The notes under the pieces: model-generated | What the model saw: only the letters and a program-made list of their open reading frames with translations | Told to the model about the DNA's origin: nothing | Databases searched by the model: none | From: Christensenella sp. UBA3857 | GTDB lineage: Bacteria > Bacillota > Clostridia > Christensenellales > CAG-138 | DNA length: 13,791 bases | Direction: 5' to 3' | Assembly: GCA_002392505.1 (NCBI GenBank) | Contig: DGHD01000010.1 | Span: 1 to 13,791, forward strand | Part shown: positions 11,882 to 13,791 of the stretch, in pieces | How positions within the stretch are numbered: position 1 is the first letter of the stretch | Layout: every line of letters starts with the position of its first letter | Program-made: the position numbers and the translations under genes

Positions 11882-13791
11882 ATGACAGAAAAACGGATAC
11901 TCGGCATACTTGACGGAATGAACGAATTCGTCCGGCTCAAGGCGGCGCTCGAAAACGGCGAGGGCGCCCTGAGCGTTTTCGGGCTGGGCGATGCGCATCG
12001 CGTGCACGCCGCCGCGGCGCTTTACTCGGAGAGCGAAAGATCCGTTCTGTACGTCGTTCCGTCGCAGATGGCGGCGGTCAAGGCGCACGGGGAGTTCCTT
12101 CACTATATCCCGGACGCGCAGCTTTTCCCCGCGCGCGAGCTGCCTCTGGCGGTGAGGCATTACGCGGAATCCCCCTCCGTCACCGCGGCGAGACTTTCCG
12201 TTATGATGCGGCTCATATCCCGCAAAAAGAGCTTCGTTATCGCCTCGGTCGAGGCGCTCATGCAGCGCGCCGCGCCGCCCGAGCTCATAGTCAACGCCGT
12301 CCATTCGGTATCCATCGGCGCCGAGATCGCGCCGGAAGCGCTGCTTAAAAAGTTCATCGACTCGGGTTACGTGCGCGAGGATATCTGCGAGGGGCCCGGT
12401 CAGGTCACGCTTCGAGGCGGCTATATCGACGTTTTCCCTATAACGAGCGAAAACCCCTGCCGTATCGAGTTCTTCGGCGACGAGGTGGACACGCTGCGCG
12501 AATTCGATCCCGTTTCGCAAAGGTCGACGGTCAACGTCTCCACCCTCACCGTCCCCCCCGCGACCGAGCTCCCGCTCGACAGGGAGCTTCGCAGGGCGGG
12601 CATGAACGCGCTGCGCGGAAGACCCGCCTATTCCGAGGAATACGAGATACTCAAAGCGGGCGGCACGCCCGACAACGCATTGATGCTGCTGCCGCTGTTC
12701 GTCTCCGGGGAGACCTCGCTCATCGACTATATGCCCGAGGGCTCTATGATCTTCGTCGACGAGCCCTCCCGCGCGGAGGAGAGCGGCAAGCTCGTTTATC
12801 AAAGTTTCCTCGACGGGCTCGCTTCCGTACTGAAGGACGGCGTCGGGCATGAGAAGCAGGCGGGGCTCGTGCATTCGCCGCTCGACACCATCACAAGGCT
12901 CGACACCGGGCGGACGGCGCTCCTTTTCTCGCTCACGAGGAGCTACGGTCTTATACGGTCAAAGGGGCTGTTCCGCTTTGAAACGCGCACCGCGCCGCGC
13001 TACATGGGGCGTGGCGAGCTCCTGCGCGACGATATAATCAGCTGGCGGCAGAAGGGGTACGCGGTGCTGCTTTTCGCCGGCAAGCATATGGAGCGGCTCG
13101 CCGATTCGTTCAAGGACCTCGGTCTCGACGTGCCCGCCGTGCCGTCGCTCGAGCGGGATATAGTCCCGCGGGAGCTCATCATAATCGGCGAATCGATCCC
13201 CAAGGGCTTCGATTATCCGGATATTAAGCTCGCGGCGGTATCGGAATACGAGATATACGGCACCGAGACGCGGGTCGAAAAGCGCACCGTGAAAAAGCGC
13301 GCCGGGCTTGCGTTTTCGGAGCTTGAGCCGGGCGATCTCGTCGTGCACGAGGCGCACGGCATAGGCCGCTTCACGGGCGTAAAGACGCTTACCGTCGACA
13401 AGAAGACCCGCGATTATATCGAGCTCGTTTACCTTGCGGGCGACAAGCTCTACATTCCCACGGATCAGCTCGACAGGGTGCAGAAATACATCGGCGGGGA
13501 CGAGTCGAAGGCGAAGCTCTCCCGCCTGGGCTCCGGCGAGTGGCAGCGGACGGTCGCCAAAACGCGCGAGAGCGCGAAGAAGCTCGCATTCGACCTGGTC
13601 GCGCTGTACGGCGAGAGGAGCCGCATAAAGGGCTACGCCTTCTCCCCCGACAATAACTGGCAGGCGAAGCTCGAGGCGAGCTTCCCTCATACCGAAACGC
13701 CCGATCAGCTACAGAGCATCGCCGAGGTAAAGGCGGATATGGAGTCCGACAGGATAATGGACCGCCTGCTCTGCGGCGACGTGGGCTACGG
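11882..13791 (+). CDS. mfd: Transcription-repair coupling factor Mfd, N-terminal 636 residues (truncated by window edge)
   Basis: It starts at ATG 11882 with AAGGAG at 11871-11876, and stays open to the right edge. The UvrB-homology module shows RGGYIDVFP at 178-186 and RIEFFGDEVDTLREFDP soon after, conserved in Mfd/UvrB domain 1b. The RNA polymerase interaction domain (CarD/TRCF type) begins about residue 482 (GDLVVHEAHGIGRF) and runs through YIELVYLAGDKLYIPTDQL. The helicase part begins with FPHTETPDQ and the window ends inside Walker A (CGDVGYG). Mfd is a cytoplasmic ATP-driven translocase that removes stalled RNA polymerase and recruits UvrA to lesions. Full-length proteins are about 1150 residues, so roughly half is seen. 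No strong promoter is visible upstream, so transcription may come through from the S41 gene or from within the repeat region. Confidence 0.96.
   Translation, partial: MTEKRILGILDGMNEFVRLKAALENGEGALSVFGLGDAHRVHAAAALYSESERSVLYVVPSQMAAVKAHGEFLHYIPDAQLFPARELPLAVRHYAESPSVTAARLSVMMRLISRKKSFVIASVEALMQRAAPPELIVNAVHSVSIGAEIAPEALLKKFIDSGYVREDICEGPGQVTLRGGYIDVFPITSENPCRIEFFGDEVDTLREFDPVSQRSTVNVSTLTVPPATELPLDRELRRAGMNALRGRPAYSEEYEILKAGGTPDNALMLLPLFVSGETSLIDYMPEGSMIFVDEPSRAEESGKLVYQSFLDGLASVLKDGVGHEKQAGLVHSPLDTITRLDTGRTALLFSLTRSYGLIRSKGLFRFETRTAPRYMGRGELLRDDIISWRQKGYAVLLFAGKHMERLADSFKDLGLDVPAVPSLERDIVPRELIIIGESIPKGFDYPDIKLAAVSEYEIYGTETRVEKRTVKKRAGLAFSELEPGDLVVHEAHGIGRFTGVKTLTVDKKTRDYIELVYLAGDKLYIPTDQLDRVQKYIGGDESKAKLSRLGSGEWQRTVAKTRESAKKLAFDLVALYGERSRIKGYAFSPDNNWQAKLEASFPHTETPDQLQSIAEVKADMESDRIMDRLLCGDVGY

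Noticed and set aside
11618..12874. 418-residue open frame on the minus strand
   Set aside because: Antisense to mfd and across the repeat array; no start signals and low-complexity tail read from the repeats.

Overview
The window looks like chromosomal DNA of an anaerobic, fairly GC-rich Gram-positive bacterium, most likely a gut-type Clostridia member (Bacillota). Reasons: strong GGAGG ribosome binding sites, sigma-A type promoters with many near-consensus boxes, a Clostridia-type rubredoxin-ferritin peroxidase, Lys/Ala-rich lipoprotein signal peptides, InlB-type repeats, and a TFIIB-zinc-ribbon/TPR protein of a family common in gut Firmicutes. No rRNA, tRNA, CRISPR array, integrase or transposase was seen.

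Layout. (1) 1-2452, minus: the N-terminal 817 residues of a large secreted protein with a clan CD (caspase/gingipain-like) His/Cys pair followed by InlB-like repeats; it continues off the left edge. (2) 2702-4369, plus: a GNAT acetyltransferase and a lipoprotein with a Pro/Thr stalk and a cohesin-like domain (TTG start). (3) 4448-4993, plus: reverse-rubrerythrin-type peroxidase, with a perfect consensus promoter that overlaps the upstream stop codon, and its own terminator. (4) 5053-5452: 400 bases without a credible gene, holding short repeats and hairpins. (5) 5453-6562, minus: an AT-richer TFIIB-zinc-ribbon/TPR gene preceded by a ~190-nt leader ending in an intrinsic terminator just upstream of the Shine-Dalgarno sequence, which looks like an attenuator. 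(6) 6894-8390, plus: a small two-helix membrane protein, then a three-gene unit of a zinc-ribbon CD225/dispanin-like membrane protein, a 65-residue zinc-ribbon lipoprotein and an unknown soluble protein. (7) 8419-9138, minus: a winged-HTH protein of replication-initiator type with a promoter, two dyad operator-like repeats 22 bases apart, and a structured leader. (8) 9578-11709, plus: TtcA-like tRNA thiolase and an S41 carboxy-terminal processing protease, translationally close. (9) 11726-11815: short tandem repeat array. (10) 11882-13791, plus: the first 636 residues of Mfd, cut off in its Walker A motif.

How the genes fit together: the right-hand part is housekeeping (tRNA modification, envelope proteolysis, transcription-coupled repair). 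The left and middle parts are accessory: envelope/secreted proteins, oxidative-stress defence, and small zinc-ribbon proteins of unknown role. No single complete novel multi-gene system is evident. The most interesting signals are regulatory: the attenuator-like leader at 6583-6760, and the paired dyads plus alternative RNA folds at 9171-9299 upstream of the HTH gene. All functional statements come from reading the sequence and from family knowledge; no searches were run.
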